DNA of 64,000 bases from Aplysia californica (GCF_000002075.1 NW_004797276.1:2936602-3000601), one strand, 5' to 3'. Positions 44,077 through 55,137 are shown, numbered from the stretch's first letter. Notes: generated by a model from the sequence alone, not told the origin. Translations and numbers: made by a program.

Positions 44077-45424
44077 CAAAACAATGATTTTTGCAATGGA
44101 AACTAGTGTTCTACTTCTTGATTACTGTGCTGCATGACACATGGAACTCCTTTTGTCTAAATTTCCTCGGTTTAAAGCAAAAACAGTGGAATTCACTGGA
44201 ACCAAATAGGATAAAAATTTTGTTTTTATTTTTGTTTATATAGATCTCTTTGAGCAATTTCTCTGAACCAAAAACAGGGTTAAACCGAAGAAGATCTGGC
44301 GTTCCCACAGAATTTGGTTTAAGCAGATTCAATGGTTTATTATTTGAGTAAAATGTAGAGGTAAAAGTTTTTGTGAATATTTTTAGTCTATTGAGCAAGA
44401 AGTTGTATTATGTATTTAATCTTTCTTTTATCTTTCTTGGAAGTAGGCTACTGTTTTAAAATGCGAATATCTTTTTATTTATGTTTTGAAAAGTTGACAA
44501 ACTAAAGAGGCATTTTTCTTTAAACTTTTCTTTTAACTCAATTTCAACATCCTCTTTACTCCCAGGAAGGGCTATGGCATGCATGAAATCATATACAGAC
44601 TTCAAGATAAGTTAAGGACCACTTGCAAATTTGGCTAAAACTCCCCAAGGATTCCCGTGCTACATGTGGTGGTTTTGTCCCTTTAGGAGGCACTGCAGTA
44701 CGCACTGTTTACTCATGAACACACACTCTCTCTCTCTCTATATATATATATATGTATATATATCTCTATATATCTAGATATATAAAAGTGGACTTGGGAG
44801 GCTTTGTGCACAAACTCCTCCTTTATTACCTAACCCACACCTTTGAAACTTTTGCAGGCGTCCACAGCATCCATGTGGCTAGGACCTAACTTTAAAAAAT
44901 CCACACAAACTGCTTTCCCCGATTTTCCAAAGACTTTGTTTCGTCCACACAGAGTTTTAATCTTGGGAAAATCTCGTCTTCTAAGACGCCATTGTAAACA
45001 AGTGAGGTTTCCGTTCACTAACCGTGTGCCCTGATTTCACTCCTTTGAAATTCTGGAGTGTACAACCACGAAAGCGGAATAGAGAATCAAGTGAACACAA
45101 GATACTTTTCAGGACCACAACGTATAGGCCTTTTTTAGCCTCTTTAATGGGCCTTATGGCAGTCCCAAGCTCGCAACTGATTTTGGAACTGGAACTCAAA
45201 CCGAAGAGGTGACCCCCCCCCCCCCCCACCCCACCTGCAAGGAAAAAAATCCCCATACAACAAAGCAAAATGAGGGGACACAACATACATGTATTAAAAA
45301 ATAACAAAAACAATGTCTAAGATGGAATTTTTTTTTGGGCTCCGTTACGGTTCCCTCTGACTGGCCCTGCTGTTTTTGCAAACTTTTGAATACTTCTCAG
45401 TTGGCAAGGATCATTTTATATGTG
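44077..45424 (+). other. RRM gene intron, unassigned
   Basis: Contains an (AT/CT)n run at 44727-44785 and a poly(C) run at 45213. No exon is seen. Confidence 0.5.
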
Positions 45425-45868
45425 TGTCGCGACGTGGTCGAATCAGGCGCTCGTCAATTTTTAGGCATGTGGAGTTATTGGTATCATCCATCATAAAGCT
45501 TGTTCATTTATCTTGCTCTCATTTAAAAAATTACACATCTGTCTTGAATACATGTCCAAATATTTGAAATTGAAGGAGATATTGCTTGTTTTCAGAAGTA
45601 AAATTGGCAAGAAATTGGCCGACAAAGTTTAATTTGGTGACTACCAAAGTTTGAGAGTCCTTGGAAAATGCAAATTAACGTCTTTTGTGCCTTTGATCAA
45701 CATTTTTCTGTTAAATCCAAACTTTCATTTCTTTATGGACATTAAAGATATTGAGCCCGCCCCCCCAAAAAAAAAATATTTTAAAAATTGCCTAACGTTC
45801 ATAAAAATGCAGATTTTTTTGGTTTCATTACTTTGACGAGCGCCTGATTTCACCTTGATGCATCACAT
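45425..45868 (+). mobile_element. Family E inverted-repeat element, full-length
   Basis: The start GTCGAATCAGGCGCTCGTCA and the end TTGACGAGCGCCTGATTTCA give the longest inverted match of the family. It is about 440 bp with no frame. Confidence 0.7.
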
Positions 45869-45929
45869 ATTTTCAATTGTGTAGTAGTCAACGTCTCACT
45901 TTTTGGTGTTATGGTACATTGAGGTATAA

Positions 45930-46258
45930 TCAATAAGTTCAAGAGGGGAGATCAATCCATAATCTTCCAACTTAGAACACAACATGTACCCCTCAACCGA
46001 CATCTCAACCAAATTGGAGTAAAGCAGTCTGCTGCCTGCCCACTATGTGACTACCCCTCAGAGACAGTGGAACATCATCTGTTCTTCTGTAGAAAACTAA
46101 CTGATCTAAGGGGATGTTTTCTGCCCAAGCTACCCCACACATCTAACTGCCTCTACGCCTCTAGACAACAATTAGAACAGACATGCAGCTATTACAGAAT
46201 GGCATTATGCTGAAGAGTTAACGCTCAGATGCTACTGGATCGCCAACAACAACAACAT
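45930..46258 (+). mobile_element. LINE 3' end (second lineage)
   Basis: The frame encodes KRGDQSIIFQLRTQHVPLNR, then CPLCDYPSETVEHHLFFCRK, the same zinc-knuckle type as at 15.0 kb but clearly diverged. The noncoding end is CAACAACAACAACA. It is 5'-truncated and lies 38 bp from an RRM gene exon. Confidence 0.65.
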
Positions 46259-46296
46259 AACACCATACTTTGAGGTATTTATTGTTTCTATTTCAG

Positions 46297-46511
46297 GACA
46301 AAAAGATGGCTCCTTCAGCAAATGGTGAGGGTGTCAGTGTGAGCTGGTCGGAGTCTGCACTCTGGAACGTCAAGCCTCCCCATGTGATAGAGATGAGACA
46401 TTTCCCGTTGACCTTTGAACTGGAACTGTTGCATGACTTGGTGTCTCCTTATGGAAAAATTCGACAGGTTGAGGAACAACAGCTGGAAGGGAAAACTTGT
46501 GTCAGATTCAA
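46297..46511 (+). CDS. RRM-domain protein, exon 2 (RRM core)
   Basis: Exon after GTTTCTATTTCAG, phase 0, 71 codons plus two bases, ending at a GTAGGT donor. It encodes VSWSESALWNVKPPHVIEMR and then HFPLTFELELLHDLVSPYGK, IRQVEEQQLEGKTCVRFK. VIEMRHFPL fits RNP2 and GKTCVRFK fits RNP1, with the beta-alpha-beta-beta order of an RNA recognition motif. RNP1 lacks the usual aromatic pair, so RNA contact may be altered. RRM proteins bind single-stranded RNA. The particular family is not recognised. Confidence 0.7.
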
Positions 46512-46916
46512 GTAGGTGATTTTTCTACCACTACTACTTCTTCTGACTCCACCCTCAAAGTCACAGAAGTCGGAGCACAGTTAGTTTGTGGTGTGAATGA
46601 TTCTAGTTTGAATCCTCACTGGGGCATTCTTTAACTTGGGTAGTTTTGGGAGTTTCATGGCTCTCTGCTTACTTGATTCTGTCCTGTCAAAGATGGATGT
46701 AAAATTTGGTGGTCACCCCGACTATCTTTGGCATATTCCCTGCCAAATAGAACGCATATTGGTTGTATAGAATAAATATAATAAATGTATGTCACACTGA
46801 AGCAAGAAAGATTAGCCGCTCAAATATTTTTTACTCACCTTCTTAAGCAGGTTTAGAGTGTATGAATGTGTGTGTGTTGTGTGCGTTTTGTGTGTGTTGT
46901 GTTTGTACGTATGTGT

Positions 46917-47050
46917 CACAACGTGGTGCAATCAGGTACTCGTCTTTTTTGGGCATGTGGGGTTATTGGTTTCAACTTAAAGCTTGTTCATTTGTCTTGC
47001 TCTCCATGAAAATAAAAACCCCCCATTTATTCAACACTGTCCTTTGCCAG
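46917..47050 (+). repeat. Family E fragment
   Basis: The first 130 bp of family E (ACGTGGTGCAATCAGGTACT, then GGCATGTGGGGTTATTGG) with the rest missing. Confidence 0.6.
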
Positions 47051-47259
47051 TAAATTCTGTCTGAGCGTGCATGCCTACCTGCCTGTCGGCCTGCCTGCCT
47101 GTCGGCCTGCGTACGCGCGCATGTGTTTTTTTACTTGACCTCACAATATACATTTTCTGTCTTTTGATTTGTCAGATAGTTGAGGGATAATTTTGCGTTG
47201 TACACTGTTTACAGGCTTCTAAGGATTAGGTGCTCAATAGATTCCTGTTATTACTATTA

Positions 47260-47345
47260 TTATTATTTTTATTATTATTATCATCATCATCATTATTTTT
47301 TATATTATTATTAGTAGTAGTAGTATTTCATTAGTATTATTATAA
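47260..47345 (+). repeat. (TTA/TCA)n microsatellite
   Basis: Imperfect trinucleotide run of TTA, TCA and TAG units in an intron. Confidence 0.85.
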
Positions 47346-47844
47346 AAATCACCCACAAGGCTCAAGTCTTTTGTTCTCACTTGCATTCTAAACACATAAC
47401 ACTCAGATACATTAATTTGTTGTTTTTTAAAACCGCCCCCCAAAAACTGCACAGAAACCTCTCTATCTTTCGTCTTACATCACTTATAGGTCAAATTGAG
47501 TCATAGAAAAACAATGGAAGCCAATCGGTTGAACTAAGGTATATATCTTTAGATCCGTCTATAGTGCGGTCAAAAATCCTAAACTATCGAACGTAGATTC
47601 TCCCTGCCCACATCCCATAGCAATAAGATAAACATTAGACTTTCCAAAGTCACAAACATTTTTGTTTTGTGCAGTTGCACGAATGGTTATATATATATCT
47701 TTGGTAATTTCTTGACTCGGAAAGTCTGATTTGGACAGATTCTACCTTTATGTATTACTTGTTACAAACAGAGGGAAAAGGCGCATATTTTTTTTTTGGC
47801 AGCCAAACATCAAGTTTAAAACAGTCTTTTTAATTAGACTGTAT

Positions 47845-47985
47845 GGCATCTGTGGTCCAGTGGTTAGGCTGTTGGGGTGGCAATTGTCACGAGTTCAAAC
47901 TCCATCAGGACCTGACATTGTGTCCTTGGGAAAGGCTCTTTACAAGAATCTCCTTATCTTCACCTGGGCGGGAATAAATTCTCGA
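47845..47985 (+). mobile_element. SINE family D
   Basis: The head GGTCCAGTGGTTAGGCTG and box GAGTTCAAACTCC are tRNA-like. TGTCCTTGGGAAAGGCTCTT and CACCTGGGCGGGAATAAAT follow. The tail hairpin is lost. Confidence 0.65.
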
Positions 47986-48208
47986 CTGTAGACAATGAAA
48001 GATCTTGTCAGTTTGTTAGTGTATGAGCGCTTAATTGGCTGCTTGCTTTGTATGCTTCCAAGGAAATTGAGAATGTTTAGGAGCTTTCTAGGGTTCGTAA
48101 AGCTCATAAAGTATGCTGTTGATCAGGGACATGTACGATACAAATAATATCTATTACTCTTACAGGATCTGAATTACAAACTGAAATTCATCTCACTCTC
48201 CATTACAG

Positions 48209-48276
48209 GATGTCAAGCATTGAGGAGTGTCAGATGATAGAGGAGGATTTTAATGACTCAGACGTTCTTGGAACAG
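48209..48276 (+). CDS. RRM-domain protein, exon 3
   Basis: The 68 bp exon between CTCCATTACAG and GTATGT completes a split Lys codon and encodes MSSIEECQMIEEDFNDSDVL plus GT. This corresponds to the second helix and the approach to the last strand of the RRM. Confidence 0.7.
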
Positions 48277-48333
48277 GTATGTTTAGAATTGCTCGTTCTT
48301 TAAGATTTTCACTTTATTTTCTCTCAAAAGATC

Positions 48334-48646
48334 CTTCTGTGGGTGGTTGGCGGGTGCTCTGTTGTGGTTTGCTTCTTCTTTCCAATTGAACATCTGTCGT
48401 CTTTATTTCCCCTCTTTCTTTTTTGTGTTTGTTACCCTCTTACTTACTTACTTACTACCCATTACGCCATCTGGCGTTTAGGGCAGCAACAAAGGATCTC
48501 CAGCTCTATCTGTTTTGGGCCATCTTGGTCAGCGTTCCCCACGAATGATATTGTTACCCTCTTGTAACACCTTTAATTTATCTTCGATACTTTTATGACC
48601 TTATTGTGTTGCAAGTGCCGTAAAACACTTACTTAAACTTCTTCTG
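48334..48646 (+). mobile_element. SINE family A interrupted by a 110 bp insertion
   Basis: Family A is complete on both sides. An unrelated 110 bp piece (48441-48550) lies inside, flanked by exact 12 bp repeats TTGTTACCCTCT. The host SINE is therefore older. Confidence 0.8.
48441..48550 (-). mobile_element. Short retroposed element with (GTAA)n tail
   Basis: Read on the minus strand it ends TAAGTAAGTAAGTA. It carries a small hairpin around ACGCCATCTGGCGT and the words CTAAACGCCAG and CAGATAGAGCTGGAG. The 12 bp target duplication supports retrotransposition. I believe similar sequence is widespread in molluscs, but cannot check. Confidence 0.65.
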
Positions 48647-49593
48647 TGGTGCATAAGGTAAGAAGTTTGACTTTCACGTGGAGAGTGGAAGGTTGTATCC
48701 AACTGGGTCCAGTATTTCTTGTTATTCCCAGAATGCTTCCTCTTGGTTTGTCCTCTTTAACTCACTGAAGGCGTTTCTCGTTAAAAAATATGGGATTGAC
48801 TGTCAGTTCTGTGAGACGTTTCCTGTGGAAAACATGGAAACGTCATTATCGCCGATAGAGTCTGTATAAATGCCGCTAAAGGCACGGGAACCGGCTTAAG
48901 CGTGTATGAGTAGCCATTTGTTCCGTTCCACAAAAAATTTCCTTGAAATCAGTTGATAACTTTTTGATTCCGATCATTTTTAGTTAGGTGACTGCTAAGA
49001 CTGTTTGTTTTGTAAATTGCAGCAATTGTCAATATGGTGTCTCTTATTCGCTTATGTAAATTTGTTGAACATTGAATTTTATACCTTTTTAAAAAAAATC
49101 ACGACAAATTTTCAAAGAGATCTTTGCACTAGAAGTATTCTAATATGTGGAAAATACAACCCCTGGGGTACAAATGACCCCAGGCGTACGGATAGGGTTA
49201 AAGAGACCAAAGCAACTGCTTAAAGTATAAGACTCCGCCGTACGCCATTGTGAAAAGTGACTGGTGACAGAGTCTCACACTGGCTGAGCAGTGGAAAAGA
49301 TCTGTCTTCAGAAATGGCCTATTCTGTGTCTGGAAAGGGATTGGTTGTTGTCTGATGGGTGCACTGATGTAGGTTATGATGTCGGCCAACTGGCTGTTCA
49401 GGTAATAATGATAATAAATAGCATTTGTATAGCGTATGTCCCCACTCGAAAGCAAGCTCTATGTGCTTTACACTATATTATTACCCCAGCTGACCACAGA
49501 ACACTCTGAAACATTCTCAGCTTCCTGGGAAGCATACAGTGCAAGCAGCAGGTTTAGTGCTCAAACACTAACAAAATGACAAGATTTTTCACT

Positions 49594-49737
49594 GTCTATA
49601 GCTGGGTACCCATTTTCACCTGGGTGAAGTGGAGAAAATTCGTGTAAAGTGCTTTTCCCAAGGACACTACGTCGGGACCGCTGCTCGAACCCCAGAAGCC
49701 GCAACCTCACGTTTACGAGTCCGGTTGTCTAACCACT
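49594..49737 (-). mobile_element. SINE family D
   Basis: On the minus strand: a head with GTGGTTAGACAACCGGACTC, GGGGTTCGAGCAGC and GTCCTTGGGAAAAGCACTTT. The sequence to its left (49400-49590, AATGATAATAAATAGCATTT..GCAAGC) belongs to a different dispersed repeat. Confidence 0.65.
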
Positions 49738-49769
49738 ATCTATGCCCAAGACGCCACAGGTGTACTATG

Positions 49770-49952
49770 TGGGTGGTTGGCGGGTGCTCTGGTGTGGTTT
49801 GCTTCTTCTTTCCTATCAAACATCAATCGTCTTTCTCTCCCCTCCTTCTTTTTTGTGTTTATTACTCTCTTGTAACACCTCTAATCTTCGGCACTTGAAA
49901 TTTGTATGACCTTATTGTGTTGCAAGTGCTGTAAAACTCTTACTGAAACTAT
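49770..49952 (+). mobile_element. SINE family A with 13 bp target duplication
   Basis: Exact repeats CAGGTGTACTATG flank it (49757-49769 and 49953-49965). The copy is complete. The 3' hairpin has arms GGCACTT/AAGTGCT with a slightly longer loop. Confidence 0.85.
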
Positions 49953-50213
49953 CAGGTGTACTATGCCCAAAATTTTGTTTGTTTTTTGTCTACTCCTTGG
50001 CATGACAACTTGCTACCTCAGAATCACAGAGTTCTATCTGACATTTATGGCCGTGATGAGTTAGTAAGACAATGAGGTCAGAAACCAATTGTTCTATCTG
50101 CTCTATCAAAATTGTCTGATTATTTGGAGTCGTCATCAAGATGTTCGAAGAACTGCATTTGATAAAGCTTGGTTGGCATGTTGTGAATCCCAAAATTTCT
50201 CAAAACTAGGTAC

Positions 50214-50818
50214 TAGAGACGGGAGGGAAGCGCTTTTTCCTTCCCGAGCGAGAAGACCGGGAAGCTGACCTACTTCCCGCCGAGACCGGTCCCGGGAACG
50301 AGAAATACTTCCCGTCTCGTTTCTCGAGCAGTACTTCTCGTTTCATGACCAATTTCTCTTCTCGCCCCGCAGTTCGAGCCACTCGTTCAGTGAGAAGGCC
50401 GGCCGTGGCCGAGATTTCTCTTCTCGCCCCACAGAACGAGCAGCTCGTTTAGCGAGAAGACCGTCGTGACGGGGATCTAAACTTAGAAACTAGGCTTGCC
50501 CTTTTGCGCAGGCGCAGACGGTGAAGGAAGGTAGGGAGACCGAGGCCTAGGGCCTGATCAACTCCCCACTCGCCTCGTCTCGCCACCCTCTCCCCTCCCT
50601 TTCAGTTTCACACACAGGACGGCACGGTGATGGGTGACACTGTCTGCGTTATCATTTTTCGCCTCTCACTCTCTCACTCTCGTTACTGTTACTTGTTATT
50701 TCAAGCCAACGAGCAGTATCACGTCTCGGTACCGAGCAGTAGTTTAGTGCTCGGGAAGTGACGAGAAGGCCGCTACCCGCGAGAAACGGGTACTCGGCTC
50801 GTCTCGTGCCCGCCCCTA
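50214..50818 (+). mobile_element. 605 bp hAT-like GC-rich element
   Basis: It is flanked by exact 8 bp repeats CTAGGTAC (50206-50213 and 50819-50826). The ends TAGAGACGGG and CCCGCCCCTA are an imperfect inverted repeat. The interior is GC-rich, with many CTTCTCG/CGAGAAG words and an internal duplication of about 66 bp built around TTTCTCTTCTCGCCCC. No transposase is seen. Confidence 0.8.
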
Positions 50819-50937
50819 CTAGGTACTGAGCTAATAGAACTTTGTAATTTTAAGGTAGTGAACCATTTAATGCTCATCGCAGTACATTTATCGTATGGTG
50901 ACACGTATATTTATGGAGTCTTTAGATTTAAAGAAAA

Positions 50938-51080
50938 ATGGGTGGTCGGAAGGTGCTCTGGTGTGGTTTGCTTTTTTTTCTTATCAAACGTCTGAAGTTC
51001 TTATCTTTCCTTCTTTTCTTTGTACATCACACTTTAGTAACATCCCTATATTCAATATTTTTATGGCCAGTAACTCTACA
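50938..51080 (+). mobile_element. SINE family A, diverged
   Basis: GGGTGGTCGGAAGGTGCTCT begins an old copy. The hairpin and tail are lost. Confidence 0.55.
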
Positions 51081-51406
51081 AACCGTAATAAACTGACAGC
51101 TATTGAAAATGGATCTCAGTAAATTTACTGAGTGCTGGCAGATATTTTTGTGGACTTCTTTTAAAAAATGATTCTCCTTCAGACATCGTCTTATGCACCT
51201 TCGAAGGAAATCTGTTTCACTGAAATTCAGCCGTAATTCACCGTCTTGTGTGGCCTTGTAGTAGCAAGGTGCCCACCTGAAATCAGATATTCTGCATCTT
51301 TTAAAAGAAACTGTGAAAACTGAACTGAGAACTGTCTGTGGTAGTTGGACTGGCTTGACGCTAAGCTCCTATCCATCATTCTGCCTCTCCTTTTACTGTT
51401 TCTTCT

Positions 51407-51587
51407 TCTGTGGGTGGTTGGTGGGTGCTCTGGTGTGGTTTGCTTCTTCTTTCCAATCGAACATCTGTCGTCTTTATCTCCCCTCCTTCTTTTTTGTGTT
51501 TGTTACTCTCTTGTAACACCTCTAATCTTCGGCACTTATATGACCCTATTGTGTTGCAAGTGCCGTAAAACACTTACTAAAACTAAA
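51407..51587 (+). mobile_element. SINE family A with 13 bp target duplication
   Basis: Exact repeats ACTGTTTCTTCTT (51394-51406 and 51588-51600) bound a very clean copy. It has GTTACTCTCTTGTAAC and the CGGCACTT..AAGTGCCG hairpin, ending CTTACTAAAACTAAA. Confidence 0.88.
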
Positions 51588-52144
51588 ACTGTTTCTTCTT
51601 GTGCTTGTCTAAATCATCGTGCACCATTTACTGAAAAGAGTTGAACACAGACTTGATTTTATTAGAAATTTACTTTTGAACTTCAAACCCAAAAGCTCAG
51701 CTTTTGTCCCAAAGGCTTCGTTAGGAGCAAACCGAATATGTGTGCTCATTAGCATCATAATTTTACTTTTGAAAAAGTGAAAATACTGTCCTCAGAAATT
51801 GAAGTGGAAGAGCATAATTGGTCGCTTTTAAGGACAAGCGGGCTAACCCAGATTTCAAGGATTTCCGGAAATCTTGACCTACACCAAAAGTGGGCATTAC
51901 CCTACCTATAGGAGAAGTTTGGTTTCATTGGTGTGTATATTTTTTTGTTTATAGAGAAAACTCTCCTTGTTTTTAAAGAGACTGAATAAGAATCCAAAAA
52001 CTTTAACTTCGATTTTCTTAAAACAGCATTTTTCGGGATAACCCGCTTGTCCTTAAAGCGTGATATGAGCACAATTTGTAAGATGCACCCTTATTGCAGT
52101 TCTACTGTATTTTGTTGAATGATTCCCATTTGTTCTTCATTCAG

Positions 52145-52179
52145 GAAACAAAATCAGCTGTTCCCATGTTGATTCTTGA
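52145..52179 (+). CDS. RRM-domain protein, last coding exon
   Basis: After TTGTTCTTCATTCAG the exon completes the Gly codon and encodes GNKISCSHVDS then TGA. This fits the final beta strand of an RRM. The full protein would be about 169 residues. The 3' UTR follows. No canonical AATAAA was seen before the family G element at 52516, so the transcript end is unresolved. Confidence 0.65.
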
Positions 52180-52515
52180 AGATCTTGAAAGATGGAGAGC
52201 ACAACTTTGCTGGCAGCTATTACCAAGATGGCTACTGACCACTCTTCCTGTGCAGCGTGTTACCCACAGTGTAAGAATATTGGTGGACGGCAAACCTGTC
52301 TGAAGTATCCAAGTCTTACTGAAGTGTCCAGTCGTACAGTTCTAAACATACCTCCTGTGTATGGTACATCAGTATAGCCCCTGGGCCCTTTCTATGAGAT
52401 TAATTGTACAGTAAACTTTGCTAAAGTTGATGACTTTACCGTTTGTGTTCAGAATTCTGGGAGAATGAAATGAAGGATGTTTACAATGATCGACAGTACT
52501 TATTATATATATATA

Positions 52516-53324
52516 CAGTCAAACCTGTGCAAGACGGCCACCCATTGTCAAGGAGAAAAGTGGCCGTATAAGACAGGTGGCCGTCTCAGGCAGGACTGAT
52601 CAAGATGAAGAAAACAAACCATTCCCATCTGAGGTCCCAATCGAAAGTAGCCCCATTGTTGTTGTCTTTGTTGTTGTTGTTGTTGTTGTTGGTTTGTATT
52701 TCGTTTGTAATTTTTATTTTGTTGCTGATTTTGCACAAGGGTGACAATAAAACGAAATGTATCAGACAAGGAGTGCCATGTTAAAACAAACACACGGGTC
52801 GCCACCACTCGGAGAACGAGCGACGCTTCTGTCACAAGTTCATGTTGACGCCCTTTGTTACTTTGTTACAGACTGGGTAAACAGTGACCACTCATCTCAC
52901 TTACGATTTGTGTATGAGTTCTGGGCAGGGCTTATGGGCTATGAGGGATCACTCGCTAACCTCACCAGCAGCTGAAAATTGGTAGCTAGGTCAACAGTGG
53001 GAGGGGCATACGCAACATGATCGGTTGGAGGGACTACCTAACAACAACGACAGGTGATTGAATTATGACGGCTCGCCCACAACGCCAGGGGCCAGTGCAC
53101 AATTTATGACAAAACGTAATGGAGTCACTAAGGTTGCCGTCTAAGACAGCTGTTATTGCTTAGTATTATAGGGGTTGTGTGTTAGATTATTGTGGCCGCG
53201 GCCGCGTTGGACAGGTGCCCGTTTTACACAGTTAAATTATATAGAAAAAACGCAAGGGGGGAATGGAAAGTGGTCGTTTGTACAGGTGGCCATCTTATAG
53301 AGGTGGCCATCAGGGCAGGTTCGA

Positions 53325-53327
<3 letters not shown>
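52516..53327 (+). mobile_element. Family G pogo-like element, copy 2
   Basis: It starts CAGTCAAACCTGTGCAAGAC and ends GCAGGTTCGACTG, inserted in a (TA)n tract. It is collinear with the 1.6 kb copy at high identity. Confidence 0.8.

Positions 53328-53382
<55 letters not shown>
53328..53382 (+). repeat. (TA)n microsatellite
   Basis: Run of about 52 bp directly after the family G end, followed by GTGTGTG. Confidence 0.95.
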
Positions 53383-53386
<4 letters not shown>

Positions 53387-54234
53387 TCAAAATTCTCGGA
53401 GAATGAAATTTAGAAGGATGTTTATAATGATCAACATTCCATACATGTACATTGTATAAGATTATTGTAACAGAAAGTCAATCTTTTTCATAAGATGCTT
53501 TACTGTTACAAGACTTTAAAAAATATGACTAAATCAGACCTGCCAAGTTCTCTGGGTTTTGGGGTTGTTTGCTCGTGGAAGAACCACGATCGGATTTGCT
53601 TTTAATTTTTTTTTTTCTCTTGAATTCCATTTTCATCAAGTCGTTTGCGACTTATCGTAAATGATATAAAAATACACTGTTTTGTTTCAGTTTATTTGCA
53701 CTGTTTTTGTGACTTTTTTTGTAAATTTTGTTGTAAATCACATAAAAATACACTATTTTGGTTGTGTGTATTTGCAATATTAACGTCTATTTGCCGCGGT
53801 CGGTTTGTTGTGTAGTCTTATTCTTCTGGGGTTCTGGAGACTGATTTTTTCCCCCCAAGCCCAAACTCTTATAAATTTTTCAGGGGAAATTTTGAGGGAA
53901 ACTAGTATTATTGGTTCGCAGGTCTGCAAATTTTTATGGGATTGGTTTTATTTCTGTCGACTTGTGTGAGAGTATCTGTGCTATATTTTGTGAAAATTTG
54001 GCGAACCTGATTGTTTATTTGTATGTGTGTGTGTGCGTGTGTGTTTTCATATTTTTAAAACAGTTCTGAGAGAGTGCTGTGGAGTCGTTTCTTCTGATTT
54101 CCCTTTGTTGTTGTAGACATAAAGTGTTACAGTGTTTTGTGCTTATTAGGGCAAAGCTCCAGCTTTTGTTCTCACTAGTCGCATTTCTTGAGTTCCTGCC
54201 AGTAGCAAAAAACTGTGATGTACATATATACGTA
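53383..54234. other. Unassigned sequence
   Basis: The first 55 bp repeat the sequence to the left of the family G element. Beyond that, CCTGCCAAG..CAGGTCTGC around 53540-53940 may be an old inverted-repeat element. Confidence 0.35.
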
Positions 54235-55098
54235 CAGTCGAACCTGTGTAAGACAGAATCTTATCTCAAGGGAGCCGGAAAAAAATTCCGTCTTAGACAG
54301 GGGAATTTAGGGGGGGGGGGGGGGTCAGAAGCCCAGCCAGTGAGATCATCGGTTTCTTGTCCGGTCAAAACTTCACTCTCTAATGCTACCATATCCCCGA
54401 GTCTCTGGTAATGATGTGCGTCAGTCTTAACCATTGCCGCCAGTGCTTGCGTTTCATAGGGGTAACAGAAACATTTGAACTCCTCCTTTGCTTCCACCCT
54501 GGGCCCCACCCATTGATGTAATAACTAAATAAGCACCGTCAACCAATGCCACCCCTTCCGTGCATGATTGTAACAACGATTTGAGAAACTTTTTTTTTCG
54601 GCTGGCCCTACGATCAGAGAGGCAGGCATTGGTCAAACTAATTTCACACCTCTGGCCTCTGGCCTCCCATGAAAGTTTCTGTGCTGGAGCGCCACTCGAT
54701 CTCTTTCACTTCACTGGCACTTGGGAGATTTCACGCACCCAGACCACCCTGACCATCTGTACTGCTAAGGGTTCACATGGATGGATAAAATCTACCCCCA
54801 AACTGCATTCCTACTTCCCTTTACTTACACCTGGTGACCTGGCGTCGGTAAATATTAGAGCTGATGTAACCAAACTTAATACTTTTGTTTCAAATCAGGG
54901 TTAAGCGGGCAAAATATTTTCCGTCTCAGACAGGTAAAAACCCTTGGAAGGGAGCAGATTTTTCTTTCCGTTTCCGCGTTAGACAGGTTTCTGTTATATA
55001 CAGGTAATTAAAGATGAATTTTTCAAGGGGGGAGCGAGGAGATTCCGTTAAGACAGATTTCCGTCTTGCTGAGGTTTCCGTTATGGCAGGTTCGACTG
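54235..55098 (+). mobile_element. Family G relative (G2), pogo-like
   Basis: The 864 bp element has ends CAGTCGAACCTGTGTAAGAC and GCAGGTTCGACTG at TA. The terminal 20 bp match family G, but the interior is different (TTCCGTCTTAGACAGG words). A 114-codon frame inside (54560-54904) resembles nothing I recognise. Confidence 0.7.
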
Positions 55099-55136
55099 TA
55101 TAGTATAATCATTGTAACATTGTAATGTAACTTTAT

Positions 55137-55137
<1 letters not shown>

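Noticed and set aside
54560-54904. A 114-codon frame
   Set aside because: It lies inside the G2 pogo-like element and has no match to DDE or DNA-binding motifs.
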